A stretch of DNA of 64,000 bases from Lachnospiraceae bacterium (GCA_017427775.1 JAFRSD010000002.1:153829-217828); one strand, 5' to 3'. Counted from the stretch's first letter, positions 16,179-24,768 are shown. The notes: generated from the sequence alone by a model not told the origin. Numbers and translations: made by a program.

Positions 16179-16198
16179 CGAAATCCGCATCGCGTGCT
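16179..16198. repeat. Short dispersed repeat, copy 2
   Basis: CGAAATCCGCATCGCGTGCT in the 81-nt gap between the nucleotidyltransferase and S51 genes, 18 of 20 bases identical to 15450-15469. Confidence 0.45.
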
Positions 16199-16229
16199 CG
16201 TTACACGCGGGAGTCATGCTCTCCTGTCG

Positions 16230-17018
16230 TTACTGCGGCTGCATATTATTTCTGATCAGACGTAGCATAGCGCCTGCGTACTCTTTCGCAGCGCTTATAT
16301 CATACCCCGGCGTTTCGCCGCGATATTCCGATAATGCACCCAGGAGAAGCATATGGTACTTCTCCGGTAAGTTCTTAAGCCCCCACTCGCCGCCTTCTTT
16401 CTTCGAGAGGACGCTTCCGTCCTTCTGAAACGCAAGGACTCTGGCGAGATTCAGCGTAAGATACATCGTATCTTCGGCGATATCGTCCTCTGCATCGGCG
16501 ATATCGTACCAAAGCGAGTCCATATAATCTTCTGCGGGCACTTCCCCGAAGACTTCCTCAATCGGCGCTCCGCACAGGCACACGCCTCTTGCGCGGATTA
16601 CCGTAATGTGCGCCGCCAGATCCCTGTCGGTGCCCTTCATCTTTGCAATATAATTCTCCGGATTACTCCGGTACCAATCAAGGTGCATCTTCGAAAAATG
16701 CAGCTCAAAAGGCGTCGGGTATACGAAGGGTTTGCATACCCCGCGCCTCACGACGCTCATCTCGATGCCCTTCGCGGGACCGGTTTCATTGAGGGATACA
16801 ACCATATCCAGAAAGGCACGTTTCACGGTATCCGTGGGTTCCTCATTCACAACAACCAGTAGGTCGACATCGCTCTTTTCGGGTTTGAAGCACCCCATCA
16901 CCGCCGAGCCGTGAAGGTATACGCCGACCAGGTTGTCACCGAGGATTCTCTCGGATTCCTGTGTAAATTGTCCTGCAACCCTGCCAGCCTCATTCGGTTG
17001 TAGCCCACGAATTACCAT
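16230..17018 (-). CDS. ANT(9)/ANT(3'')-like nucleotidyltransferase (AadA family)
   Basis: A 262-residue homologue of aminoglycoside adenylyltransferases that modify spectinomycin or streptomycin. The nucleotidyltransferase motif is YLHGSAVMGCFKPEKSDVDLLV, with both metal-binding Asp residues. PFELHFSKMH supplies the likely catalytic Glu, and the C-terminal helical domain has CGAPIEEVF, NLARVLAF and GGEWGLKNLPEKYH, each with a counterpart in AadA. Identity to known resistance enzymes cannot be measured here, so the drug substrate is uncertain. AGGGAC precedes the ATG. Confidence 0.83.
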   Translation of the reverse strand: MVIRGLQPNEAGRVAGQFTQESERILGDNLVGVYLHGSAVMGCFKPEKSDVDLLVVVNEEPTDTVKRAFLDMVVSLNETGPAKGIEMSVVRRGVCKPFVYPTPFELHFSKMHLDWYRSNPENYIAKMKGTDRDLAAHITVIRARGVCLCGAPIEEVFGEVPAEDYMDSLWYDIADAEDDIAEDTMYLTLNLARVLAFQKDGSVLSKKEGGEWGLKNLPEKYHMLLLGALSEYRGETPGYDISAAKEYAGAMLRLIRNNMQPQ

Positions 17019-17031
17019 TTGTCCCTGCCAA

Positions 17032-17571
17032 TTATTTCAAGTATTTTTCGATTCCTCGGTCGGTCCACATCTGAACCTCCACATAGCACTCCGGGCCGAA
17101 TTTAAAATCCGGATTCCAGTGCTGCGGAAGGCCGTACTTTTCGATGATTCCGAGGATTTCTTTGTAGGTGTAAAGCCGGTTCCGATATTCTTTGCCGTCC
17201 TTCACATTTCCGCTGAAGGTCGGGTGCGAATCGCCGTAGGTAAAGGAAAGCGTTCGCACGTCAATATCCGCTGTATCGATTGTGACAAAGGCGGTCTGCT
17301 CGTACCATTTTTCAAAGAAAGGACATGCCTCGACGACCAGGTAATGAGGGGTTTCCCGCTCGATCAGTCCGCCTTTTTTGCGGAATTCATCGAGAAGGAT
17401 TTTTTCGAACCTGCGCCGCTTCTGCACATAATCTTCCGGCCGCTTCGAGATGAAGGCGTCCGGCTTCTCCGAGCGGATCCGTTTTAACACTTCTTCCGCC
17501 TGTGCATCCGAAAGCTCCGAAATGCTTCGGAAAGGTCCGTTTTTCTTTTCGTAATAATGGTATAAAAGCAT
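17032..17571 (-). CDS. Unrecognised soluble protein
   Basis: A 179-residue soluble protein with no membrane segment and no catalytic motif that I recognise. It starts MLLYHYYEK after AGGAGACACG, has a basic helical middle (YVQKRRRFEKILLDEFRKKGG) and an aromatic-rich C-terminal half (SFTYGDSHPTFSGN, YTYKEILGIIEKYGLPQHW). It lies 13 nt before the ANT-like gene and 21 nt after the Eis-like gene, so it is probably co-transcribed with both. Confidence 0.7.
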   Translation of the reverse strand: MLLYHYYEKKNGPFRSISELSDAQAEEVLKRIRSEKPDAFISKRPEDYVQKRRRFEKILLDEFRKKGGLIERETPHYLVVEACPFFEKWYEQTAFVTIDTADIDVRTLSFTYGDSHPTFSGNVKDGKEYRNRLYTYKEILGIIEKYGLPQHWNPDFKFGPECYVEVQMWTDRGIEKYLK

Positions 17572-17592
17572 CGGCGTGTCTCCTATGTCACA

Positions 17593-18807
17593 TTAAAAAT
17601 GCTCTCCGACATAAATCTTCTTCGGGATGAAGACGCGGCGTAACATCTCTTCATTCGCGTTCACAGTTACGTCCGTGCGAAGCATCGCCTCGTCCACGTT
17701 AAGTGCACCGATTGCAAGCTGTCCGAGTGCCCGCACGTTAATCTCAAGATCGGCTTTCGGTGATACACCTGCGGCGCTCTTGTCGTCCGCCACAAAACGT
17801 TCCCCCACTAATTCGACACGGTCGGGAAGAACGCGATAAGTGCGGTTGTTCTCCTCAATCATTTCGTCCGAAATCCGGATTGTGAAGTTGCAGTCCGAAG
17901 GCTTCTTAATCGTCTCAAGAAGCTTCTTTGCGTTAATGACGCGCACCATGAAGTTCGGGAATACCGTCTCCTTGATCGCGTACGCGTTGGGCGTCACGAT
18001 GACACGAAGAAGGTCAATCCCTGCGGGAAGCCTCAGCTCAATCGTGCCGTAGTCCGCCTCGAATCTCGCGAGGAAACCGAGCACTGCGCGGAAGCCTTCG
18101 CGGCCTGTCCATGTGCACTCCTCCACCTGAAGGATTGCGGCCGGATCGTTCTTGATGTCTGTAAAAATCACATAGGCAATCGGCTCGCCGTCCTCCTTTA
18201 ACACATAGGAAAAGCGGCGGTCGATATACTCTTTCTCGACTTTCATGTGCTCGAGCATCTGTTCTTCCGTGCGCTTGTGCGCCAGGTTATACTGAGGCGC
18301 AAAGTCGTTGTAAACCGCAAGGAAATCGTCCACCGGACTGCCCTGCTTCCATTTTACGGCCTCACCGTCGAAACGGTACCGGCACAGAAGCTCCGGCGTG
18401 AGGCTGTACTGGCTCCAGCCGATGACCGTCTCGTAGCCGAATTTGCGGTAGAATTCATGTTTGAACGGATAGAGCGCCGAGATTACCTCGCCGTTTGCAT
18501 ACGCCTCCGGCAGCAAATCCTTAAAGATTGCCCGGATCGCGCCCGAATTGCGATACTCCGGCAGTGTTGCCACAGCGCCGATGCCGCCGGCCTTCACAGT
18601 TGTTCCGTCCATATAAAAATCAAAATGATTATTGATAATGCGCGCCATCAACGTATTGTTGTCGTCAAATGCGCCCCAGTCCTCGATTGTGGCATTCAGC
18701 TGGCGCTCTCGCCTTGCTTCCACGTCATCAACACGCATGTGAAAGCAATAAACCGCTGTCAGGTACGCGGCATATCGCTCCTCGCCGGCTAACTTTCGTA
18801 CTTCCAT
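17593..18807 (-). CDS. Eis-like N-acetyltransferase
   Basis: A 404-residue enzyme with the Eis layout: GNAT domain 1 with KAGGIGAVATLPEYRNSGAIRAIFKDLL (acetyl-CoA loop YRNSGA) and YPFKHEFYRKFGYE, a second GNAT-like domain (about 160-290), and a C-terminal SCP2-like domain (295-404, ending DLEINVRALGQLAIGAL). Eis proteins acetylate aminoglycosides at several amines in mycobacteria; relatives in Firmicutes are largely untested. GGAGA precedes the ATG. It is 10 nt after the preceding GNAT gene. Confidence 0.88.
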   Translation of the reverse strand: MEVRKLAGEERYAAYLTAVYCFHMRVDDVEARRERQLNATIEDWGAFDDNNTLMARIINNHFDFYMDGTTVKAGGIGAVATLPEYRNSGAIRAIFKDLLPEAYANGEVISALYPFKHEFYRKFGYETVIGWSQYSLTPELLCRYRFDGEAVKWKQGSPVDDFLAVYNDFAPQYNLAHKRTEEQMLEHMKVEKEYIDRRFSYVLKEDGEPIAYVIFTDIKNDPAAILQVEECTWTGREGFRAVLGFLARFEADYGTIELRLPAGIDLLRVIVTPNAYAIKETVFPNFMVRVINAKKLLETIKKPSDCNFTIRISDEMIEENNRTYRVLPDRVELVGERFVADDKSAAGVSPKADLEINVRALGQLAIGALNVDEAMLRTDVTVNANEEMLRRVFIPKKIYVGEHF

Positions 18808-18817
18808 AATTGTCTCC

Positions 18818-19285
18818 TCACAATTTGTACTGCATGAAATTCCCGTTGTGGGTAAATCCGTAGGCGGTGTAAAGCTTCACGCCCATGTTCGACGCCGTGA
18901 TCTGCACCGCGCCGCAGCCGTACGCTCTCGCCTCCTCCACCACACGGTGGAGAAGCTCCTTCGCGATGCCCATGCGGCGGTACGCCGGGTCTGTGAACAT
19001 GCTCGAAAGAAGTCCCAACCGCCCCGTCGGGCAGCTGAAATACGGCGGCTTTTCGACCATTGACATGCCGCTGGTTCCGACGATCTTCTCCCCGTCCATC
19101 GCAAGCCACGACACGAATGTCCCGTCCGCCATATGCCGGTGATAGAAGTCCCAAAGTGCCGCCTCGAGATCAACCTCCGGGGGCACCTTACCTTCCGAGG
19201 TGTACTCTTCCTTAAGCTGCGTAATCCGCATTTTGATAAACGTTCCGAGCTCCGCTTCGGTCATCTTTTTATACGTGATTTCCAT
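18818..19285 (-). CDS. GNAT acetyltransferase
   Basis: A 155-residue GNAT. Motif A is LLSSMFTDPAYRRMGIAKELLHRV (loop RRMGIA) and the end has GVKLYTAYGFTHNGNFMQYKL. The ATG at 19285 (MEITYKK) is preferred over 19324 because only the former has AAGG upstream, although at a long spacing of 11 nt. Just upstream of the Eis-like gene and probably in the same transcript. Confidence 0.84.
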   Translation of the reverse strand: MEITYKKMTEAELGTFIKMRITQLKEEYTSEGKVPPEVDLEAALWDFYHRHMADGTFVSWLAMDGEKIVGTSGMSMVEKPPYFSCPTGRLGLLSSMFTDPAYRRMGIAKELLHRVVEEARAYGCGAVQITASNMGVKLYTAYGFTHNGNFMQYKL

Positions 19286-19355
19286 ATCAATGTCTGCCTT
19301 ATTTAATCTGTGTTTTTGCTCCATCCGCGTGCTCAGGCAACGCCATTACGCATCG

Positions 19356-20153
19356 TTAGAACAGCTCGTCCAGCAAAATGTAATACTTGATTCTCTCCCA
19401 ATCCGGCTCGATTCCGAGTTTTCCGAACAGGTCGTCCGGTTTGACTCCCTCATAGTATTTGCCGTACGTGCCGTCGGCATTGTGCTTGAGGCTTCGGTAG
19501 CCGAGCGCGATGTCGTACCAGCGGTCTGCGATCCCGGCATCCCCGAGGTCAATAAATCCGCTCACTTTGCCGTCCTCGAAGAATACATTCGGCAGGCAGA
19601 AGTCTCCGTGCGCGAACACCGGGTCCGGCTCCGGCTGATGGTCATATAACCACTGAAGAAGCTCCTCGGGATTGTTGAATCCGCCCTCGCCGAAGGTTTC
19701 CGGCTCCACGTCCTCAAGGTCCACCAGATTATGCTCGATACGGTACTTTGCCTCCTCAAGTTCCGCCTTAAGATCAAAGGTCTTCGGGCAGTCCGAGATG
19801 TCAACGCTCCAGAGCATCTTAAGCGCTTCCGCAAGAAGCGTCACAAGCTCCTCCGGGCGGGTCATGTAATATTCATCACATGCCATACGACCTCTTACTT
19901 TGCTCATCAGCAGATACCGATAACCGTCCTTCACCTCGGTCGCAAGGACCTTCGGTGCCGGAAGCTTGCCGTCAAGCCACTGCATGACATTTACCATCTG
20001 CGCGATCCCGGGACGTTCCTCCTCAATCTTCAAGACGAAGTCGTCGTAGATTCGCACAAGCGAGCCGGATTTGCCGAAATCATTGGTTTCGTAAGGCTTG
20101 TCCTCCGTCAGTTTCCGGATGGATTCCGGAAGGTTTTTCATAACATCATCCAT
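19356..20153 (-). CDS. APH(3')-type aminoglycoside phosphotransferase-like kinase
   Basis: A 265-residue kinase of the aminoglycoside phosphotransferase fold. The catalytic loop is HGDFCLPN (Asp base and Asn), followed by VSGFIDLGDAGIADRWYDIAL with the DxG-type metal Asp. The C-terminus LGIEPDWERIKYYILLDELF closely follows that of APH(3')-IIIa. LLMSKVRGRMA is the hinge. It is expected to phosphorylate the 3'-OH of kanamycin-type drugs if it is a true resistance enzyme. GGGAG 6 nt before the ATG at 20153 fixes the start. Three conserved blocks match, so the family call is firm and the spectrum open. Confidence 0.88.
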   Translation of the reverse strand: MDDVMKNLPESIRKLTEDKPYETNDFGKSGSLVRIYDDFVLKIEEERPGIAQMVNVMQWLDGKLPAPKVLATEVKDGYRYLLMSKVRGRMACDEYYMTRPEELVTLLAEALKMLWSVDISDCPKTFDLKAELEEAKYRIEHNLVDLEDVEPETFGEGGFNNPEELLQWLYDHQPEPDPVFAHGDFCLPNVFFEDGKVSGFIDLGDAGIADRWYDIALGYRSLKHNADGTYGKYYEGVKPDDLFGKLGIEPDWERIKYYILLDELF

Positions 20154-20166
20154 ATTCGCTCCCATG

Positions 20167-20191
20167 ACCGCAAGGCAACCTGCCTGCGGTC
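20167..20191. repeat. Intergenic hairpin with GACCGCA core
   Basis: GACCGC (20167-20172) pairs with GCGGTC (20186-20191), with an inner AGGCA/TGCCT stem. It precedes the APH-like gene. Similar sequences with ACCGCAG are in the gaps at 24744-24768 and 59074-59100. No T run follows on either strand, so it is not a classic terminator. The rest of the gap to 20270 shows nothing recognisable. Confidence 0.45.
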
Positions 20192-20270
20192 ACTGCTTCC
20201 TTGAAATCAACGTTCTCCAACTGCCGCAGGTGGTCTGCCCCACCCGCGCAATCTTTTAAATCATTTTCCC

Positions 20271-20810
20271 CTACAGTTCCAATACCGCGGGCATTTCTTC
20301 GCCTTCCTCATAATGTTCGGGAAGTTCCTTAAATCCGAACGAAAGATAAAGCTTCTTTGCCACCTCATTCTCCGGTTCATAGGAAAGCCAGCAGTACTTC
20401 GCCTCTCCCATCGGGAAGGTACGGCAATACTCAAGCGCAAGCCTAAAGGCTTCCCGGCCGTAGCCGTTTCCCTGGTATCTCCGGTCAATCATGAAACGCC
20501 AGATACAATAGTTGTTCCTCAAAAACCAATCAGCGCTGGGCTCCGTTCCGTCATCTTCACCGACATCATACCCGATCATAATGAATCCGACAGGCTTCTT
20601 GCCCTTATAAATTCCGAGAGGAGCTACCTGCTTTCCTTCGGAAATCATGCAAACGCAGGCGTGAACAAGGCTGTCCTTATTCCTTGCGACATAATTCTGC
20701 TGTTCCTTCTTCACGTGAAGGTTTATGATTGCTTCAAAATTGTCCCACGTAATCTTCTCAAAATGCAGTGATTCATCTACTGCTTCCTCAGTCTTCTTAT
20801 TGTTACTCAT
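20271..20810 (-). CDS. GNAT acetyltransferase, spermidine/spermine acetyltransferase-like
   Basis: A 179-residue GNAT of the BltD/SpeG-like class. ITWDNFEAIINLHVKKEQQNYVARN is the typical N-terminus, WRFMIDRRYQGNGYGREAFRLALEY holds the acetyl-CoA loop (QGNGYG) and NEVAKKLYLSFGFKEL motif B. Polyamines are the known substrates of this class, which fits but does not prove the role. AAGGAGG precedes the ATG. Confidence 0.86.
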   Translation of the reverse strand: MSNNKKTEEAVDESLHFEKITWDNFEAIINLHVKKEQQNYVARNKDSLVHACVCMISEGKQVAPLGIYKGKKPVGFIMIGYDVGEDDGTEPSADWFLRNNYCIWRFMIDRRYQGNGYGREAFRLALEYCRTFPMGEAKYCWLSYEPENEVAKKLYLSFGFKELPEHYEEGEEMPAVLEL

Positions 20811-20862
20811 ATAGTCCTCCTTCCGCCGTATCGGGCGGAACCTTCATATATTGCGCCCCGGG

Positions 20863-21648
20863 CTACATGTTCCCAAGGACCTCATCCAAGTCATAATTCT
20901 TTGATTGTAAAATCACCGCCTGCTCCGGAAAAACCTCCCTAAGGATTCGTTTCTCCACCGCCATGCGATGCTCTAGATGCTTCACAAGCCCGTCGAAGCC
21001 GCGAAGCCCGTGGCGCACACCGTGGGGACTCTCCTCTAAGAATCCGACCATCAGCGGAAACCACATTTCGTTGCCGTTTGCGTCAACCCGTTCCTTCCGA
21101 ATGACCTGAAGCGATCCGGCGATATCATCTGCCTCCAGATACAGAATCCGGAAGTCCCGCCCCGCGAGAACGGCCTTAAGCCGCAGGAAAAATGCCACAA
21201 TCTCTTCGTCTGTCATTTCGTAAAACAGGATCTGATTTTCAACTATGTTTTGGAAAAAAGAACACTCGAAAACGGCTTTGTCACCGCTCCACCTTTCATA
21301 GCGGGTAATGATAATCTCCTCAAACTCCACGCGGCTTAAGCGGTTATTGTAGATCTCGTACTGATCCAGGTCTTTATGAAACCCGGGCTCATCCGTAATG
21401 ATCCTTGTATAAGTGACGATCCGCCGGTCACCCTCCGTATGCGTGTTCGCAATGATCTCCTCACGGAGTCTGTCATATTTTGCGAGCACCGACTCGTATT
21501 GTGCCTCTGTCATATATGTGCACCACGCGAGTTCCACCGGGTTGTAATCGCCCTCGCGATATACCCGGTAATCCGGAAAATGCTCCGCTAAACGTCCCAC
21601 AAGCGTGCTCTTGCCCGCTCCCTGAACGCCTTCCACGAAATAATTCAT
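20863..21648 (-). CDS. P-loop kinase-like NTPase
   Basis: A 261-residue ATP- or GTP-binding protein with Walker A GVQGAGKST at 7-15 and a Walker B-like stretch KAVFECSFFQN. The remainder is mixed alpha/beta with an aromatic-rich middle. It resembles small-molecule kinases of the AAA_33/thymidylate kinase-like group, but no lid or substrate motif identifies a substrate. GAGGTGA precedes the ATG. It lies 15 nt before the kinase-GNAT fusion's end, and both share a kinase-type P-loop. Confidence 0.75.
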   Translation of the reverse strand: MNYFVEGVQGAGKSTLVGRLAEHFPDYRVYREGDYNPVELAWCTYMTEAQYESVLAKYDRLREEIIANTHTEGDRRIVTYTRIITDEPGFHKDLDQYEIYNNRLSRVEFEEIIITRYERWSGDKAVFECSFFQNIVENQILFYEMTDEEIVAFFLRLKAVLAGRDFRILYLEADDIAGSLQVIRKERVDANGNEMWFPLMVGFLEESPHGVRHGLRGFDGLVKHLEHRMAVEKRILREVFPEQAVILQSKNYDLDEVLGNM

Positions 21649-21663
21649 GAATGGATCACCTCA

Positions 21664-22869
21664 TTACTGCACTTCTTTCACATAAAGACGGTCCGTGCCG
21701 CCTCCGTAGTTTACGATATCCTTGATATACCGGTATCCGTAACGCTCATAGAGCCCCGTGAACTCGGTTGGAATGTAAGTCTTCGTAAAGCCCTGCGCCT
21801 TCGCGTAAGCATTGGCCGTATCGATCAGTTTCTCACTGATCCGCTGACCGCGGTAAGGCTTTTCGACAAATACGCACGACACCCACGGATAGATATCCGG
21901 AAGCGGATAGTAATCCGTTTTCAGAACCGATGTCATTCCGATGATCTTGCCGTCCTTCACCGCTGCAAACATCGTTTCCCAGTCGGTAAACTGCCACTCG
22001 CGGATCAGTCCTGCGATATGTTCGCGAACCTCCGTCCAGGAGCAGTTCTCAACGAAATGAAGGAACTCCGATGCAAAGGGTGTGTCCTTTTCAACCTTGA
22101 GGATTGTTACATCGTCGCCTTCCGTCTTCACTTTGGCTGCCGTCTGTTGCCCGGCTGCCGGCTGTTGTCCGGCTGCCGCTTCGCCTACCGTCGTCGCGTC
22201 GTCTGCCTTCGCGTCTTCAAACATCTCCGTAAACCCGAAATGCTTCGCGGTGCGCGCCACGGTCTCCTCGACGCTCAATCCGTCCGCACGGTCAATAAAG
22301 AAATAACCGCTTGCCTTCACGTCCTCATAATACTTCGCATTTAACGACATCAAAGTCTCGTTGCAGGTCGCCTTGGCCGCCTCGAAATCGGTTGCGCTGT
22401 GGATAAAATCGCTGAAGCCCTGATGATCGGGGCGGTTGCAATACTCGTCCACAAGGTTCACCGGTTTTCTGAGCATAAATGCCACATGCCCGGGGTCAGT
22501 AACCTGTGCCGCCTGCTCGAGTGTCAGATGGCAGTCGCACAGAACAATCTGATCCTTTGACATCCGCATCAGATCAAGAAGCACAAAGTCCAACTGTTCT
22601 CTCGTGTTCTGAAGAAGCCATGCCTTGTACTCCTCAACACTCCGCCCGAAGAACTCGTCCGCATCGCGGAAATCCCTGTTCATCGCCGGCTGCGACGCCG
22701 GATCGGACATTGCCTGATGCTCCGGGAAACGCTCGTCGATGTCGTACACCGGAATATTATATTTCTTCGCGAGTGCCCTTGAAACGGTCGTCTTGCCGCC
22801 GCAGGGCGTACCCGCGATAAAGTAAACGTTTTTCAAATACTGCTTAATTATATTGTCTTGGAATATCAT
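21664..22869 (-). CDS. P-loop kinase fused to a GNAT acetyltransferase
   Basis: A 401-residue fusion. Residues 12-220 are a P-loop kinase-like domain (Walker A AGTPCGGKTT, then VLCDCHLTLEQAAQV). Residues 228-250 form a low-complexity Ala/Gln linker (AAAGQQPAAGQQTAAK). Residues 252-401 are a GNAT domain (VSCVFVEKPYRGQRISEKLID, GLYERYGYRYI). The linker looks like a true interdomain tether rather than a sequencing join. A double-modifying enzyme (phosphorylation plus acetylation) is one reading, by analogy to the bifunctional AAC(6')-APH(2'') drug enzyme, but the kinase fold here is different. TAGGAG precedes the ATG. Confidence 0.83.
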   Translation of the reverse strand: MIFQDNIIKQYLKNVYFIAGTPCGGKTTVSRALAKKYNIPVYDIDERFPEHQAMSDPASQPAMNRDFRDADEFFGRSVEEYKAWLLQNTREQLDFVLLDLMRMSKDQIVLCDCHLTLEQAAQVTDPGHVAFMLRKPVNLVDEYCNRPDHQGFSDFIHSATDFEAAKATCNETLMSLNAKYYEDVKASGYFFIDRADGLSVEETVARTAKHFGFTEMFEDAKADDATTVGEAAAGQQPAAGQQTAAKVKTEGDDVTILKVEKDTPFASEFLHFVENCSWTEVREHIAGLIREWQFTDWETMFAAVKDGKIIGMTSVLKTDYYPLPDIYPWVSCVFVEKPYRGQRISEKLIDTANAYAKAQGFTKTYIPTEFTGLYERYGYRYIKDIVNYGGGTDRLYVKEVQ

Positions 22870-22879
22870 TTTGTTTCTC

Positions 22880-23587
22880 CTAACTCTGCGCTCTTTCCAC
22901 CGAGCCGGTCATTCCTTCCTTTAACACGTTTAAGTGCCTTACATCCACCGCGTACTCAAGGAGCGGCATCGACAGTGCTCCCGGCCGCCGGTCAAACCGT
23001 AGCGACGTAATGCAAGTGTGCGGGATATGCCCGAACATGACGCACATATGCGGGAACGGAATGTTGAATACGCGCGACAACAACGCCGTCGAAGAGCCTC
23101 CGTGACTGAACAGAACATACGTCTTCTTCTCGTCGGTTTCGTTCGTGCAGCGATAATAAAGTCCTTCGCGTTTGTAACCGAGAGTCTCAAGCCACCCGTC
23201 GACTCCGGCCTGAACCGTATTCACGTCAACCGTTGCCGTATTGTTCACGAAATCGTCGAATTTCTGCCAGTCCGGATCCCTGAGATCCACACCCTGATGC
23301 ATCAATCCGAACGAACAAAGCCAGGGATTTCCCTCCCGGAACAGGTTCTCGAGACTTCCGAACCGAAGCTCACGCATAAAATCAAGTGTCTCGATTTCCT
23401 TTAACCCAGACAGTTCCGCGAATGGTTTCGCCGTCTGCTGCGCGCGTCCCTGCGGCGAACAGAAAATCTTCTGAATTCCTTCCTCCATAAGCCGCTTAGC
23501 AACGACCTCGGCCTGTTTATGTCCAAGCTCCGTCAGACAATCTAACGCATAGTCCGGATCACCGTGACGCACCAACACCAATCTCAT
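22880..23587 (-). CDS. Histidine phosphatase superfamily protein
   Basis: A 235-residue phosphoglycerate mutase-like phosphatase. The phosphohistidine motif LVRHGDPDY (R7, H8, G9) is followed by LTELGHKQAEVVAKRL, FCSPQGRAQQTAKPFAE, the acid residue in MRELRFGSLE, and FSHGGSSTALL with the second His. Substrate unknown. AAGGAG precedes the ATG. Co-directional and 39 nt downstream of the double-GNAT gene. Confidence 0.9.
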   Translation of the reverse strand: MRLVLVRHGDPDYALDCLTELGHKQAEVVAKRLMEEGIQKIFCSPQGRAQQTAKPFAELSGLKEIETLDFMRELRFGSLENLFREGNPWLCSFGLMHQGVDLRDPDWQKFDDFVNNTATVDVNTVQAGVDGWLETLGYKREGLYYRCTNETDEKKTYVLFSHGGSSTALLSRVFNIPFPHMCVMFGHIPHTCITSLRFDRRPGALSMPLLEYAVDVRHLNVLKEGMTGSVERAQS

Positions 23588-23626
23588 TGAATACTCTCCT
23601 TGCAGCTCATTTTCTGCCCTAAGGCA

Positions 23627-24733
23627 TTATTCTCTGACCACGCCCCGGTTGTTCCACCGAAGCACCGTCTTATAACCGAGCTTTGCATACCACTGTGTCT
23701 CAAACGTCCAATGGATGTAACTGAAATCGTACAACTCCTGCCGGAAGATCTCCGTCACGTTCCGGATCATTGTAAGCCCGATTCCGCGGTCCCGGTACGC
23801 GGGAAGCGTCCCGACGCAGCCGGGCTCTCCCACACGGCACTTTACGCCGTTAATCACGTGCTCTCCGCCGTCCTCCAAGATGCAGAAGCTTGCGACTTTG
23901 CCGTCGACATAGCCACAGTAGATTCTGCTCTCTTCGGTGAAGAACTGCGGCCAGTGGTCTACCACCTGCGCGACAAGCCCACGAAGTTCCTCGATATCGC
24001 CTTTGTAAAATCCGAACGTCACATTTGCCGGCAGCTTCTTATCGTAAACCTTCGCGTCGAAGTTCTGCAGCCTGAGAATCTGCTCAGACGCCGTCTCACC
24101 GTCGGGCATATTGCGGATATAGTCCCTCTCAAAGAACCCCGGCTTCAGCTCAAGAAGCAGTTTCTCGTAGTCATCGGTCGTTGCCAGATCGGTCCGGAGT
24201 ACCGAATAATAGGCGGTATCATGAAGCCCGAGGTTGTTCTTCTTTGAGCCTCTTAAGATGCCGTCAAATGTCATACCCGCTTTCTGCATGACGCGGCCGG
24301 ATTTGGCGTTCCGAAGATCGTGCGTCGCGTATATGCGGTTCAGGTCGCTCTCTCCTTCGAAAAGGTACCGGATCACGGCACGAAGTGCCTCCGGCATAAT
24401 GCCTCTGCCCCAGTACGCTTTTCCGAGACAGTATCCGATCTCATATGAGCATGTCCGCTCGTCGCGTTCCACAACCGCGATGTTTCCGATTACCCGGCCC
24501 TCGCCCTTCAGGGTGATGCCCCAGTTGTAGGTTCGGCCTTCGTCGTAGTACGAAACCCACTGCGTCAGAAGTTTCTTCGTAAACTCGGCGCTTACATGCG
24601 TCGGCCAGCTTAAAAACTTCGTGACCTCCGGGTCGGATGCCCAGTTGTTGTACATATCATCGGTGTCCTCAATCCGGTATCTTCGAAGGATCAGACGCTC
24701 CGTCTCAATTGTCTTTGTTCCGATTGTGTTCAT
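23627..24733 (-). CDS. Protein with two GNAT domains, N-terminal RimJ-like
   Basis: A 368-residue double acetyltransferase. Domain 1 (1-185) is RimJ/RimL-like: ETERLILRRYRIEDTDDMYN, EIGYCLGKAYWGRGIMPEAL, NAKSGRVMQKAGMTFDG. Domain 2 (200-368) has PGCVGTLPAYRDRGIGLTMIRNV and WYAKLGYKTVLRWN. Both acetyl-CoA loops (WGRGIM and RDRGIG) look intact. RimJ-like proteins acetylate protein N-termini or small amines. AGGAG precedes the ATG. Confidence 0.87.
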   Translation of the reverse strand: MNTIGTKTIETERLILRRYRIEDTDDMYNNWASDPEVTKFLSWPTHVSAEFTKKLLTQWVSYYDEGRTYNWGITLKGEGRVIGNIAVVERDERTCSYEIGYCLGKAYWGRGIMPEALRAVIRYLFEGESDLNRIYATHDLRNAKSGRVMQKAGMTFDGILRGSKKNNLGLHDTAYYSVLRTDLATTDDYEKLLLELKPGFFERDYIRNMPDGETASEQILRLQNFDAKVYDKKLPANVTFGFYKGDIEELRGLVAQVVDHWPQFFTEESRIYCGYVDGKVASFCILEDGGEHVINGVKCRVGEPGCVGTLPAYRDRGIGLTMIRNVTEIFRQELYDFSYIHWTFETQWYAKLGYKTVLRWNNRGVVRE

Positions 24734-24743
24734 TGTGTTCTCC

Positions 24744-24768
24744 TATGCGGAACCGCCTGCGGTCCGCA
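24744..24768. repeat. Intergenic hairpin with GACCGCA core, second copy
   Basis: GCGGA and TCCGC with an inner ACCGC/GCGGT stem, in the 80-nt gap upstream of the double-GNAT gene. Compare 20167-20191. No T run. Confidence 0.4.

Noticed and set aside
20161..20191. Intergenic hairpins considered as integron attC sites for a gene-cassette array
   Set aside because: No paired R/L boxes with GTTRRRY cores, no integrase gene, and most gaps are too short or overlap as in ordinary operons.
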